A stretch of DNA of 64,000 nucleotides, from contig NZ_WHJH01000012.1 in NCBI RefSeq assembly GCF_011682145.1, positions 62,001 through 126,000 of the forward strand, in the 5' to 3' direction. The stretch comes from Massilia mucilaginosa. Its GTDB lineage: Bacteria > Pseudomonadota > Gammaproteobacteria > Burkholderiales > Burkholderiaceae_D. The notes beneath the pieces are model-generated. The model saw only the letters and a program-made list of their open reading frames with translations, did no database searches and was not told the origin of the DNA. Below, in pieces: positions 1-9,117 of the stretch (the first letter of the stretch is position 1; each line of letters opens with the position of its first letter). Made by a program: the position numbers and the translations under genes.

Positions 1-2322
1 CGTCACCGCGTTGGTGTTGTTCGACAGGATCTGCGCCAGGTCGGGGAATACCCGCGTCGGGTCGACCGTCGTGTGGTTCTCGCCCGGCGAGTTGTACTCG
101 AGCGTGTCGGCGGCGCTGACGGTGGCGCGGGTGCCGAACTGGCGGAACAGCGGGCCGTTGAGCTTGACGTTGCTGGTCAGCCCGGTGCCGCTGGAAGCGC
201 CCCGGTCGTTCTGCTCCCACATGTAGGTGATCGGGTCGCCATCGGCATCGGCCGCGCTGCCGCTCAGGGCGAACGGCGTGCGCACCGGTATCGTGTAGCT
301 GGCCGGCACGGTGACCACGGGCGCGTTGTTGCCGGTCGCGGCGACAGTGCCGCCGCGCCTGGTCGGGCCGCCCACGGCGACTTCGCCCACAAAACCGCTC
401 GCACCCGGCGTGAAGTCGACCACTTGCAGTGGCGCGACATTGACGCCGGCCAGCGCGCCGTTGAAGGTCACCGTAAACGCCGTGTCGCTCAGGGCGCTGA
501 CCGTCACCGTGCCGCCCGCCGGCCAGCCCGGACTGTTTTCCAGCGCGGCCTTGACCCCGGCGCTGGTGTAGTTGGTGCCGCGCACGATCGGCGCCGACAG
601 ATTGCCGTTCACGTTGATGCGGAATTGCTGCCCGGGAGTATTGAAACCGCGCAGCGCCGCGACCTGCACTTCGTTCAGGATCGACTCGGCGCTCGAGGTG
701 TAGGCGACGATTTCGTCGAAGCTGCGCTGCGACCAGTACGGATCGCTGTGCGGCTGCAGGTTGTCGGTGCTGCAAATGCCGGCATACGCCATGATCGACG
801 AGCCGCTGCCGACTTCGACCGAGGTGCCCGGATTGCGGTTGCCGCCGCTGCAATTGGAGGTGATGCCGTTGAAGGTGTGGTTGCCGGCGAACTGGTGCCC
901 CAGTTCGTGCGCCACGTAGTCGACCGCGAAGGCGTCGCCGATCGGCTTGGGCAGGCCGGTGCAGCCTTGCGCCTTGGCGTTGGCGCCAACCACGCCCAGG
1001 CTGGCGACGCCGCCGCCGTTCAGGCCCAGCGCGATGTGGCCGACGTCGAAGTTGCCGGCCCCGGCCAGCAAGCCGGTCACGATGCGGTTGCGCGACAGGG
1101 TGCCGCTGCCGCAGCCGGAGGCCTGGGTCGGGGTAAAGCACGCCGCCGCGCCGCACGGGCCGTTCGCTTCGGTCATCTGGGCCGGGGTGTCGAGATTGAG
1201 GGCGTCGGTGGCGTCGATCAGCACCATGCGGATCGAGGTTTCATCTTCATACACCTGGCTGACCCGGTTCATCAGGGTGACCTTGGCCGCCGTGACGTTG
1301 GCCGAACCGCCGAAATAGGTGGCGTAGGTCGGGTCGGTGACCAGCGCCAGCCGGTAGGTGCGCAGCTGGTCGCTGACGGCCACGTTCGGCGTCATGCCGG
1401 CATCCATCACGCGGAACGGCGCGGCGCTGGCGTGCTGGCCGTCGGTGGCGGACAGTTCGAAGGCACCGGCCCGGCCGGCCGGCAGCACGACGCTGATCGT
1501 GCCTTTGGCGTCGGCCGTGGCTGTGGCGCTGTGCAGCGCGGCCGTCTCGCCTTCGCCGCGCACGGTCAGGTTGACGCTGGCGCCGGGCACGAAACCGGTG
1601 CCGCGCACCTCGACCGGGACGCCTTCTTTATAGAACGAATGCGACAGCGCCAGCTGCGCTTCGGGCAGCGCGCCTTCGACCAGCGGGCCGTGCTGGTTGA
1701 TCAGGTCGCTACGGCTGTAGCTGGCATACAGGCTGGTATCGAGGTGATAGTACGGGTCCACATACCAGCCGCCATTGGCCGAGCGCACCGAGGCGTGCAG
1801 GCCGAGCGGGGTGATATCCATGCGCAAGGTGGCGCTGGGGTCGTCGATGCCGCGGCCCTTGTACGTCTTGATGCCGGGATGTTTGGCGGCCAGGCCGGCT
1901 TCCATGATGGGCGACTCGACCAGGGTGAAGCGCTGATAGCCGCCGTCCGGATGCGGGAGCGAAATGGTCTGGCTGCTGGCCATCGTGCCGCTGCCGCGTT
2001 CGAGGGGTGCGCTGGCGGTGAGCGATGCCATGCCGGCCGCGTCCAGGGTGGCGCCGCGCAAGCGCTTGAGCGAGAGGGCCGGGGTTCTGGCGCTGGCGAT
2101 GCCCATGCGGCCCGTGGAAACGGTCGCGTCCTGCCAGTACGGGGCGGCGCGTTGCGTGGAGACCGGCGCGGCGGCGGGTGCGGCCACGGCGGCCTGCGCC
2201 AGCGGCGCGGCGGCGGCGAAGGCCAGGGCAATACAGAGGGCAAGAGAGGATTTCTTGAGTGCGGCGCTACGCGGATGTTGCAACCCGCCGTTGTACAGCG
2301 GATTCCCAGGCTTCATTGTCAT
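1..2322 (-). CDS. Secreted reprolysin-like (M12/metzincin) zinc metalloprotease, C-terminus cut by window edge
   Basis: The minus-strand frame starts at an ATG at 2322, behind an AAAGGG ribosome-binding site, and runs open through position 1, so at least 774 residues are present. The first 35 or so residues are a signal peptide (basic start, hydrophobic LALCIALAFAAAAPLAQA). The zinc motif HELGHQFAGNH (HExxHxxxxxH of metzincins) sits near residue 472, followed by a Met-turn-like SIMAYAG about 35 residues later. Towards the window edge comes an Ig/cadherin-like stretch with DADGDPITYMW. The family is secreted, usually as a zymogen, and degrades protein. It diverges from the iron-regulated sigma operon with 473 bp between. 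The peptidase call is firm; the substrate is unknown. Confidence 0.9.
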   Translation of the reverse strand, partial: MTMKPGNPLYNGGLQHPRSAALKKSSLALCIALAFAAAAPLAQAAVAAPAAAPVSTQRAAPYWQDATVSTGRMGIASARTPALSLKRLRGATLDAAGMASLTASAPLERGSGTMASSQTISLPHPDGGYQRFTLVESPIMEAGLAAKHPGIKTYKGRGIDDPSATLRMDITPLGLHASVRSANGGWYVDPYYHLDTSLYASYSRSDLINQHGPLVEGALPEAQLALSHSFYKEGVPVEVRGTGFVPGASVNLTVRGEGETAALHSATATADAKGTISVVLPAGRAGAFELSATDGQHASAAPFRVMDAGMTPNVAVSDQLRTYRLALVTDPTYATYFGGSANVTAAKVTLMNRVSQVYEDETSIRMVLIDATDALNLDTPAQMTEANGPCGAAACFTPTQASGCGSGTLSRNRIVTGLLAGAGNFDVGHIALGLNGGGVASLGVVGANAKAQGCTGLPKPIGDAFAVDYVAHELGHQFAGNHTFNGITSNCSGGNRNPGTSVEVGSGSSIMAYAGICSTDNLQPHSDPYWSQRSFDEIVAYTSSAESILNEVQVAALRGFNTPGQQFRINVNGNLSAPIVRGTNYTSAGVKAALENSPGWPAGGTVTVSALSDTAFTVTFNGALAGVNVAPLQVVDFTPGASGFVGEVAVGGPTRRGGTVAATGNNAPVVTVPASYTIPVRTPFALSGSAADADGDPITYMWEQNDRGASSGTGLTSNVKLNGPLFRQFGTRATVSAADTLEYNSPGENHTTVDPTRVFPDLAQILSNNTNAVT

Positions 2323-2795
2323 GCGGTGCCCTTTCGCGGCTTGGTGTTTATCTGGTCGTTGGTGAGCTATCTTCCTGCGCTTGGTTCCGGAACTGCGGGC
2401 ATGCTGTCGCTAACAGCCGCCCTGGTTGCGCTGCAATTAATGCAACTAAACTGTTGTCATAGTATTGCTGGATTGCTATTTTGCACAAGCCAAATTTTTG
2501 GTTTTTGCAACTACCCGGTTTGGGCATGCCAGAACTTAATCGACGCGCCAGATGGTCCGCCGCCAGCGGCCCAGATATGCAATCTTGAACGCTGCGTTGC
2601 GTTGCGCGGCGCGGCAGGAGAACAGTGCGGTCGAGCCTGTTTGAGCCTGGCACCAGATCGTGGCCTGGCGCCTGCGGCCGGCACCCGGATCCCACGCGCG
2701 CGATTGACATTGCCGTGCAATCCGGGCGTCGCCTATAATGATAATAATTCTCATTCACATTTGTCGGTGCAGGGCACCTGACCAGGAATCGTGTC
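2323..2795. other. Divergent intergenic region (metalloprotease / fecI)
   Basis: This 473-bp stretch separates the metalloprotease start from the sigma-factor start. The part nearest the protease gene (about 2340-2530) is AT-richer than its surroundings and probably holds that gene's promoter. The right end holds the Fur box described separately. I see no convincing small gene in it; open frames crossing it on either strand are extensions of frames opposite real genes. Confidence 0.6.
2734..2753 (+). promoter_or_regulatory. Fur box overlapping a -10 element, upstream of the ECF sigma factor
   Basis: TGATAATAATTCTCA at 2739-2753 matches the 7-1-7 Fur consensus TGATAATNATTATCA at 14 of 15 positions counting N. 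It overlaps a TATAAT hexamer at 2734-2739. A TTGACA lies at 2704-2709 but is 24 bp away, too far for a normal -35. The site is about 42 bp before the sigma-factor ATG, so Fe-Fur repression of the sigma/anti-sigma operon is the natural reading. Confidence 0.85.
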
Positions 2796-3311
2796 ATGTC
2801 CGTTGCCGCCCCGGCGCTTCTCGAGCAGCAGGTCCACCAGCTGTACAGCCACCACCACGGATGGCTGCGCGGCTGGCTGCGCAACAAGCTCGGCTGTTCG
2901 CAGAGCGCCGCCGACCTGGCGCACGACATTTTCCTGCGCCTGCTGGCGCGCGAGGAGCCGGTCGCCATCGACCAGCCGCGCGCCTTTCTGACCACCGTGG
3001 CCCAGCGCGTCCTGGCCAACCACTGGCGCCGCGAGCAGATCGAGCGCGCTTATCTGGACGCCCTGGCGCAGGTGCCGGCGGCGTTCTCGCCCTCGCCCGA
3101 AGAACGCGCCATCCTGCTCGAAACGCTGGTCGAGATCGACAGCGTGCTGGCCGGCCTGCCGGCCCAGGTCAGGCGCGCCTTTTTGCTGGCCCAGCTCGAT
3201 GGCATGAGCCAGGCCGGCATCGCCGCCGAACTCGGCATCTCGCTGAGCACCGTCAAGCGCCACCTGGTGCGCGCCGGCGCCCAGTGCTACTTCGGCCTGA
3301 CCCTCGATTGA
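2796..3311 (+). CDS. ECF sigma factor, FecI type
   Basis: The protein has 171 residues, the normal size for an iron-starvation ECF sigma factor. Region 2 lies at about residues 12-75 (LAHDIFLRLLAREEP, then TTVAQRVLANHWRREQIERAY). Region 4 is at about 110-160, with the helix-turn-helix GMSQAGIAAELGISLSTVKRH. The ATG at 2796 has AGGAATC ahead of it. Its stop overlaps the start of the FecR-like gene (TGATG), and a FecA-type receptor follows, giving the classical sigma/anti-sigma/transducer set. By family knowledge it directs transcription of the receptor gene when the ferric siderophore is bound outside. The Fur box ahead makes it iron-repressed. Confidence 0.93.
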   Translation: MSVAAPALLEQQVHQLYSHHHGWLRGWLRNKLGCSQSAADLAHDIFLRLLAREEPVAIDQPRAFLTTVAQRVLANHWRREQIERAYLDALAQVPAAFSPSPEERAILLETLVEIDSVLAGLPAQVRRAFLLAQLDGMSQAGIAAELGISLSTVKRHLVRAGAQCYFGLTLD

Positions 3312-4327
3312 TGGCGGCGCCCGACTCCGCCGGGCCGGTCCAGGCGGATTCAATGCCGGTCCCGGCCGCCGTGGCGCGCCAGGCGGTCGAGTGGCTGGTC
3401 GAACTGCAGTCGGACGAGGCCAGCGAGGCCACGCGCGCCGCCTTGCAGCACTGGCGCGCCGCCCACCCCGAGCACGAGCGCGCGTGGCAGCACATCGCCG
3501 CCGTCAACGCGCGCTGGCGCGGCGCGGCCCTGCCTTCGCCGCTGGCCCACGCGGCCCTGCTCGATACGCGCGCCGCCTGCGCGCGTCCCCTGCCCCGGCG
3601 CGCCGCGGCCAAGGCCCTGGCGGCCCTGCTGTGCGCCGGCGGCGGCGCCTGGCTGGCGCACCAGCAGGCCCCATGGCGCGAATGGCGCGCCGACGCCCGC
3701 ACCGGCACCGGCCAGCGCCGCAGCATCGTGCTGGCCGACGGCGGCACGGTCTGGCTCAACAGCGGCAGCGCGGTCGACGTGCGCTTTAGCGCCACGCAAC
3801 GGCGCGTGCGCCTGGTCGGCGGCGAAATCCTGGTCAGCACCGGCAAGGACCCCGGCGCCCGCCCCTTCATCGTCGACACCGCCGAAGGCGAACTGCAAGC
3901 GCTCGGCACCCGTTTCGCGGTGCGCCAGCATGCCGGCAGCAGCCGCGTCGATGTATTCGAAGGCGCGCTCGCGATCCGCCCGCGCGACGCCATGCTGGCC
4001 CCGCCGCGCATCCTGCGCGCCGGCCAGCAGGCCCGTTTCAGCGGCGCTGCCGTCGCGCCGGTCCGGGCCGCCGACGACGACAGCGTGGCCTGGGCCGACG
4101 GCATGCTGGTCGCCAGCGGCATGCGCCTGGCCGACTTTCTGGCCGAACTCGGGCGCCATCGCCCCGGCCGCCTGGGCTGCGACAGCGCGATTGCCAACCT
4201 GCGCGTGTCCGGCAGCTACCCGCTGGCCGACACCGGCCGCATTCTCGAGACCCTGCGCACGACCTTGCCGGTGGAGATCGATTTCCTCACGCGCTACTGG
4301 GTCACGCTGCGTCCGGCGCGGAAATAA
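3311..4327 (+). CDS. FecR-type anti-sigma factor / sigma regulator
   Basis: The protein has 338 residues. I take the start as the ATG at 3311, which overlaps the sigma-factor stop by one base (TGATG). A DUF4880-like helical N-terminus (VEWLVELQSDEASEATRAAL) binds the sigma factor in this family. One inner-membrane helix follows at about residues 96-113 (AAAKALAALLCAGGGAWLA). Then come a periplasmic FecR domain (WLNSGSAVDVRFS, GGEILVSTGKDPGARPF) and a C-terminal DUF4974 domain. It relays the signal from the receptor's N-terminal domain across the periplasm to the sigma factor. Length and domain order are typical. Confidence 0.92.
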   Translation: MAAPDSAGPVQADSMPVPAAVARQAVEWLVELQSDEASEATRAALQHWRAAHPEHERAWQHIAAVNARWRGAALPSPLAHAALLDTRAACARPLPRRAAAKALAALLCAGGGAWLAHQQAPWREWRADARTGTGQRRSIVLADGGTVWLNSGSAVDVRFSATQRRVRLVGGEILVSTGKDPGARPFIVDTAEGELQALGTRFAVRQHAGSSRVDVFEGALAIRPRDAMLAPPRILRAGQQARFSGAAVAPVRAADDDSVAWADGMLVASGMRLADFLAELGRHRPGRLGCDSAIANLRVSGSYPLADTGRILETLRTTLPVEIDFLTRYWVTLRPARK

Positions 4328-4376
4328 ACACGATTTTTCGCGAAACCTGAGCTGTTTTTGATTCTTGCGTGACATG

Positions 4377-4399
4377 GAAGATGAGCACTCCCCATCTTC
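4377..4399 (+). promoter_or_regulatory. Small inverted repeat in the leader of the receptor gene
   Basis: GAAGATG at 4377-4383 and CATCTTC at 4393-4399 can pair as a 7-bp stem with a 9-base loop, starting 45 bp before the receptor ATG. It could be an attenuator, a processing site or chance. No T tract follows. Confidence 0.3.
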
Positions 4400-4421
4400 A
4401 ACTTTGCAAAAGGAATCACCC

Positions 4422-6893
4422 ATGCGGCCACGCACACAGGCGCCCCACCGTCCACACCACCGTTCGCAGCCCCACTTTACCCAGCGCGCGCTGCTGGCCG
4501 CCATCGGCCACGCACTGGCGACCGGCTTTATCGCCAGCGCCGTCTTGCCCGGCGCCGCACTGGCCGCCGACGCGGCGCCGGCGCGCAAGGCCTACGCCAT
4601 CCCGGCCGGCCCGCTCGAAGGCGCGCTGAACCGTTTCGGACGCGAAGCGGGCATCTTGCTGTCGTTTCCGACCGCCACCACCGCCGGCCTGCAAAGCCCG
4701 GGTTTGAACGGCAGCTACGCGGTGGCCGACGGCCTGGACCAGCTGTTGCAGGGCAGCGGCCTGGGCGCCGTGGCGCAGGCCAATGGCGGCTATGTGCTGG
4801 TCAGGCAGGCGCCGGCATCGGCCGCCGCGGCATCGGCCGCCACGGCATCAGGCGCCGCGCCAGCGGCCGTGGCAGCGCCGGCGCGCACCCAGGCCCTGTC
4901 CGAAATCACCGTGACGGCGCGCGCCGATGGCGAAAATCCGAGCGCGCCGCTGGCCGGCTACGTCGCCAGGAAAAGCAGCACGGCCACCAAGACCGCCACC
5001 GCAACCCGTGAAATCCCGCAGTCGATCTCGGTCGTCACGCGCGACAACCTGGACGCGCGCGGCGTATCCAACCTGGCCGAAGCGCTCGAATACGTGCCCG
5101 GCTTTACCCCGCGCACCTACGGCCGCGACGACCGCTATGACTGGTCGATCGCGCGCGGCATCGGCAGCACCAACGGCGGCAACTACCGCGACGGTCTGAA
5201 GGACGCCGGCAATGTGTACGCCATGCCGCGCCTGAACAGCTACAGCGTGGAGCGCGTGGAATTCCTGCGCGGTCCTGCCTCGCTGCTGTTCGGCACCACC
5301 ATCCCCGGCGGCACGGTCAACTCGATCACCAAGCGGCCGGCCGGGGAAGCGCAGGGCGAAATCCGCGTGCGCGCCGGCGACATCGACCGCCGTGGCGTGG
5401 CGGGCGATATCTCCGGGCCTTTGAGCACGGACGGCTCCTTGCTGTACCGCCTGGTCGGGCTGACCGAGCAGTACGACCTGATGACCCCTGGCTCGACCAA
5501 GAAAGAGCGCTACTTCGCGCCCTCGCTGACCTGGAAGATCGACCGCGACACCTCCGTGACGGTGCTGGCGAACTACCAGGAAGACCGCATCGCCGGCGAC
5601 GCCTATCCCTTCAAATACGTCGAAGCGCTGGGCTACTACGTTCCGGTTGCCGAGAAAGGCTGGGACCACTTCCAGCGCGATCAATGGTCGACCGGCGTGC
5701 TGTTCGATCACCGCATCAACGACAAGCTGAGTTTTCACAGCCGCAGCCGCTACGGCAAGGTCAAGCTGGACTACCAGGTCAACTTCCTCACCGGCCTGGT
5801 GAGCAAGAGCGTGGTCACGCGCCGCGGGCAGCACATCAACGATGACACCGAGAGCCGCCAGACCGACAACTATATGGAATACCAGTGGAAGGCCGGCAAG
5901 TGGTCCAACACCACCATCGCCGGCGTCGACCTGAGCAAGATCAGTGGCGCGTCGTACCGTGGCACCACGATCACCAGCCAGTTCGACCTGTCCACCGGAA
6001 CCGGCCCGTTCGCCGCGCCGCTGCTCAAGGCCGAGTATGTGGCGAGCACCCGCCAGACCGGCCTGTACCTGCAGAACCAGGCCAGGTTCGACGAGCGGTT
6101 CGTGATCGTGGCGGGCCTGCGCCAGGACCGCTTCCGCGAAAACGCCGTCGCCGCCTGGGTCGACGGTCCGGTGAACACCAACAAGACCACCGGCCGCCTC
6201 GGCGGCGTGTGGCTGCTGCCGGGCGGGGTGTCGCCCTACGCCGGCTACGCCACCTCGTTCCAGCCGCAGGGCGGCGCCACCTACGACGGCGTCAAGTTCA
6301 AGCCGACCAGCGCACGCCAGTACGAAGTCGGCGTGCGCTACGAGCCGGCCGGCGGCAATGCCATGCTCTCGGCAGCCGTGTTCGACATCGTCCAGCAAAA
6401 CGTGGCCGCCGCCGACCCGCTGCACGAAGGCTTCAACGTGCAGCGCGGCGAAGTCGGATCGCGCGGGCTCGAGCTCGAAGCGAACGCCAGCCTGATGCAG
6501 GGCATCGACGCCAGCGCCAGCTACAGCTACACCGACGCCAGGGTCACGCGCGACACCAGGCCGAACCTGATCGGGCGCAAGAATGGTCTGGTGCCGTCGC
6601 ACAAGGCGACGCTGTGGCTGAACGCGCGTGTGCCGGGCGAGTGGGTATCGGGCATGAAAGTCGGCATGGGCGTGCGCTATAACAGCAAGGTGCCGGACTA
6701 CGAGAACGTGCGCTGGGTGCCGGGCGTGACCTTGTTCGATGCGCGCCTGGGCTATCAGATCGGCACGCACTGGGAATTGTCGCTCAACGCGCGCAACCTG
6801 TTCGACAAGAAGCATCTGGGCAATTGCAGCGATGGCGATTGCTATCCGGGCGACCAGCGCGAAGTGCTGGCCACGGCCAGCTATCGCTGGTAA
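4422..6893 (+). CDS. TonB-dependent siderophore receptor with FecA-type signalling domain
   Basis: I start it at the ATG at 4422, preceded by AAGGAATCACCC, giving 823 residues. An ATG 57 bases upstream lacks a better site. A signal peptide ends near VLPGAALAADA. A secretin/TonB short N-terminal (STN) domain follows (AIPAGPLEGALNRFGREAGI to GGYVLVRQ), which is the hallmark of receptors that signal to FecR. After an Ala-rich linker come a TonB box (SEITVTA), the plug (REIPQSISVVTRDNLDARGV, EFLRGPASLLFG) and a 22-strand-type barrel. The barrel ends in an aromatic residue (ATASYRW). It imports a ferric siderophore through the outer membrane. The siderophore cannot be told from sequence. Confidence 0.94.
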   Translation: MRPRTQAPHRPHHRSQPHFTQRALLAAIGHALATGFIASAVLPGAALAADAAPARKAYAIPAGPLEGALNRFGREAGILLSFPTATTAGLQSPGLNGSYAVADGLDQLLQGSGLGAVAQANGGYVLVRQAPASAAAASAATASGAAPAAVAAPARTQALSEITVTARADGENPSAPLAGYVARKSSTATKTATATREIPQSISVVTRDNLDARGVSNLAEALEYVPGFTPRTYGRDDRYDWSIARGIGSTNGGNYRDGLKDAGNVYAMPRLNSYSVERVEFLRGPASLLFGTTIPGGTVNSITKRPAGEAQGEIRVRAGDIDRRGVAGDISGPLSTDGSLLYRLVGLTEQYDLMTPGSTKKERYFAPSLTWKIDRDTSVTVLANYQEDRIAGDAYPFKYVEALGYYVPVAEKGWDHFQRDQWSTGVLFDHRINDKLSFHSRSRYGKVKLDYQVNFLTGLVSKSVVTRRGQHINDDTESRQTDNYMEYQWKAGKWSNTTIAGVDLSKISGASYRGTTITSQFDLSTGTGPFAAPLLKAEYVASTRQTGLYLQNQARFDERFVIVAGLRQDRFRENAVAAWVDGPVNTNKTTGRLGGVWLLPGGVSPYAGYATSFQPQGGATYDGVKFKPTSARQYEVGVRYEPAGGNAMLSAAVFDIVQQNVAAADPLHEGFNVQRGEVGSRGLELEANASLMQGIDASASYSYTDARVTRDTRPNLIGRKNGLVPSHKATLWLNARVPGEWVSGMKVGMGVRYNSKVPDYENVRWVPGVTLFDARLGYQIGTHWELSLNARNLFDKKHLGNCSDGDCYPGDQREVLATASYRW

Positions 6894-6907
6894 GGCATGG
6901 CGGCGCG

Positions 6908-6976
6908 TAGCTCGGCAGTACGCGCCGCGCTAGCTCAGCAGTAAGCGTTTTACTAGCTCAGCAGTAAGCGGCGCGC
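6908..6976. repeat. Three tandem 23-bp repeats after the receptor gene
   Basis: The unit TAGCTCAGCAGTAAGCG plus a 6-base variable tail occurs at 6908, 6931 and 6954. The first copy differs slightly (CTCGGCAGTACG). The copies begin 15 bp after the receptor stop. No hairpin with a T tract is evident, so the role is unknown. Confidence 0.75.
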
Positions 6977-7112
6977 CGGGCGACTCCATTCCTCCGTTTT
7001 ACAACACCCGGAAAAAATAGCTAGTGGTCAAAGCGTGCGCACCCTTGCTTTGCGTTATAGTTTTTGCATAAGAAACTTAGCCAATAACTATTTTTTATGG
7101 GTGGCGTACCGT

Positions 7113-8015
7113 ATGGAAATTACTGGTTCCACAGTTCTACTTCAGCCTGGCATGTATATCCTGCGCCATCCCAAGCAGGGCATGGCGCCCCTGTCCATCG
7201 CGCGCGCGCCCGGCGCGCCCGGCGAAGGGAAGATGGAAACCCTCGGCACCGCCAACACCCATAACACCATCCTGCGCGACGGCAGCGACTGCATCGTCGC
7301 GCACATCAGCGAGGGTCCGGTCACCCTGCTCGTCACCGCATTTCTCGAACAACAGGGCGACCCGGTCCCGGCGCTGCGCGTCGACCAGATCGGCCTCGAC
7401 CGCCCCGGCGCTTGCGCCCCGTCCAGCCTTGCGCAGCCGGCGCGCCACGTCGCGCCGCTGCCATCGGCCAGGGCCATCGCTCCCGCACCGCCGGCAGCCG
7501 CAGGCATCCAGATCGGCGCCCACGGCATCACCCTGATCGGCCATGTGGAGCGCGAAGGCGACATCATCGCCGCGCCCGGCGACCTGCTGGGCGACCCGCA
7601 CAGCCTGCTGCGCCTGGAAGGTTTCCAGGTCATGTGGCCCGACCGCCCCGAGGGCGTCGACCTGGCCTACAACATCGTGGTCGAAGGCGGCGGCGCCCTG
7701 CCGATGGTCAAGAGCGGCAAATTTTGCGGCACCCGCGGCGAAGCGCGCCGCATCATCGCTGTCACCTTCGCCCTGATCGGCCCCCAGGCCAGCCAGTGGC
7801 GTCTGGATGGAACAGCTTACTTCAGCGGCGGCTATCAGGTGCCGCTGCAATCTGCCGTAGCGCTGAGCGGGCCATCCGGGCTCGAACATCTCACGGCAGT
7901 CAACCTGAGCGCAACATTGGACGAGCAGGTCGGCGCCCAGCGCAATCCCTGGCAGGAATCGGCCAGCACCAAGGTGTTCAAGTCGAACGGCACCGCACCG
8001 CGGCTCGCTTCGTGA
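7113..8015 (+). CDS. Unknown protein upstream of the DUF4214 protein
   Basis: I do not recognise this 300-residue protein. The ATG at 7113 (MEITGSTVLLQPG) is the most likely start; in-frame ATG or GTG codons further upstream lie in AT-rich, promoter-like sequence. It has no signal peptide or membrane helix. An Ala/Pro-rich linker at about residues 105-128 separates an N-terminal half from a C-terminal beta-rich half (GDLLGDPHSLLRLEGFQVMWP, later WRLDGTAYFSGGYQVPLQ). It precedes the DUF4214 gene by 62 bp on the same strand and probably shares its transcript. A role with that surface protein or its glycosylation is inference only. Confidence 0.75.
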   Translation: MEITGSTVLLQPGMYILRHPKQGMAPLSIARAPGAPGEGKMETLGTANTHNTILRDGSDCIVAHISEGPVTLLVTAFLEQQGDPVPALRVDQIGLDRPGACAPSSLAQPARHVAPLPSARAIAPAPPAAAGIQIGAHGITLIGHVEREGDIIAAPGDLLGDPHSLLRLEGFQVMWPDRPEGVDLAYNIVVEGGGALPMVKSGKFCGTRGEARRIIAVTFALIGPQASQWRLDGTAYFSGGYQVPLQSAVALSGPSGLEHLTAVNLSATLDEQVGAQRNPWQESASTKVFKSNGTAPRLAS

Positions 8016-8077
8016 GCAGCATGCGGCCGCAAGGTCCGGCTTGAGCAGGCGTCTCAACGACAAGAGGAGAACTACCT

Positions 8078-9115
8078 ATGTATGAACTACCGAGCGCGAG
8101 TGCCACCACTACCCTGCGTGGCATCAATCCCCTCATCTTCACCCAGGGCACCATCGACCGCATTCTGGGGCTCACCGCCGCCACCGACAACTCGGTGCGC
8201 TTCGATACCGTCGCTCCCGACTCCAGCGGCAAGGTCACCGCACCGTTGGGCGCCGAGGTGGTGCTGGTCAACTCGTCCGACAATTTCGTCAGCGTCATCA
8301 CGCCGCCGACCAATGCCCCGGTGATTGTGTTCCAGGGCAAGGGCGGGGTGGACGTCAAGTTCCAGGACACCAACCCCGCTTCCGTGCCTGACAACAAGGT
8401 CGACCGCGTCGTGGTCGGTACCAACAACACCGACAAGTTCGTCATCGCCGATTCGCGCGACACCCAGCTCAGCCTGGGTAGCGGCAACAGCTTTGTGCAG
8501 ACCGGTGGCGGCAACGACACTGTGGTTGCCGGCCTGGGCAACAGCACCGTGGTCGGCGGCAGCGGCAACGCCATCGTCAAGCTGGCGGGCAGCGCGGCCG
8601 ATTACAAGGTCACGGTCAAGGATGGCCACGCGATTGTGACCAGCACCAAGGACGCGAAAACCACCGACATCAGCAAGCTGCAGTACGTCGAACTGGACGG
8701 CGGCCAGGCGCTGATTTTCGCCGAGGACTTCAAGGAAGCCGGCGTGGCCACCATCTACGAAGCCGCGCTGGGCCGCACACCGGATGCCGGCGGCCTCGAT
8801 TTCTGGCTCGATGCGGTGCGTGCCGGCGTGACCCTGGAAAGCATTGCCCAGAGCTTCCTCGACTCGGCCGAGTACAAGGCCCTGCCGGCACTGGACAACC
8901 AGCAGTTCCTGACCACCTTGTACAAGAACACCTTCGACCGCGCACCCGATGCCGGCGGACTGGCGTTCTGGACCAAGGTGCTGGAAAGCGGCGTGTCGCG
9001 CGCTTCGGTGCTGTCGGGCTTCGTTTCCGATGCCGGCCAGAGCCTGGAGGGCACCGCTGCCTACGTCGAGCCGGTCGTGGTCGGATCGGTGACCGTCGTT
9101 CACAATATCGTCTGA
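8078..9115 (+). CDS. DUF4214-domain secreted/surface protein with RTX-like repeat
   Basis: The protein has 345 residues and follows a strong AAGAGGAGA site. The middle (about 135-170) has RTX-like glycine-rich turns (GSGNSFVQTGGGNDTVVAG, then GLGNSTVVGGSGN). Residues 225-310 carry DUF4214 motifs in tandem (YEAALGRTPDAGGLDFW and YKNTFDRAPDAGGLAFW). There is no Sec signal. The hydrophobic end (SVTVVHNIV) is compatible with a type I secretion signal. DUF4214 proteins are common in S-layer-like and glycosylated secreted proteins. The glycosyltransferase run starts 2 bp after its stop, which suggests it may be the glycan acceptor. No type I exporter is in the window. Confidence 0.85.
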   Translation: MYELPSASATTTLRGINPLIFTQGTIDRILGLTAATDNSVRFDTVAPDSSGKVTAPLGAEVVLVNSSDNFVSVITPPTNAPVIVFQGKGGVDVKFQDTNPASVPDNKVDRVVVGTNNTDKFVIADSRDTQLSLGSGNSFVQTGGGNDTVVAGLGNSTVVGGSGNAIVKLAGSAADYKVTVKDGHAIVTSTKDAKTTDISKLQYVELDGGQALIFAEDFKEAGVATIYEAALGRTPDAGGLDFWLDAVRAGVTLESIAQSFLDSAEYKALPALDNQQFLTTLYKNTFDRAPDAGGLAFWTKVLESGVSRASVLSGFVSDAGQSLEGTAAYVEPVVVGSVTVVHNIV

Positions 9116-9117
9116 CG

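Noticed and set aside
2704..2739. TTGACA...TATAAT as a standard sigma-70 promoter for the sigma-factor gene
   Set aside because: The spacing is 24 bp, outside the working range; only the -10 with overlapping Fur box is kept.
73..2781. A 900-codon open frame on the plus strand opposite the metalloprotease
   Set aside because: Its product is Arg/Ala/Gly-rich with no family motif, while the minus strand reads a complete metzincin with signal peptide. It is a GC-skew shadow.
6908..6976. tRNA-like element (TAGCTCAG resembles a tRNA D-arm) or CRISPR array
   Set aside because: No acceptor or T-arm can be folded, and the repeats are directly adjacent without unique spacers.
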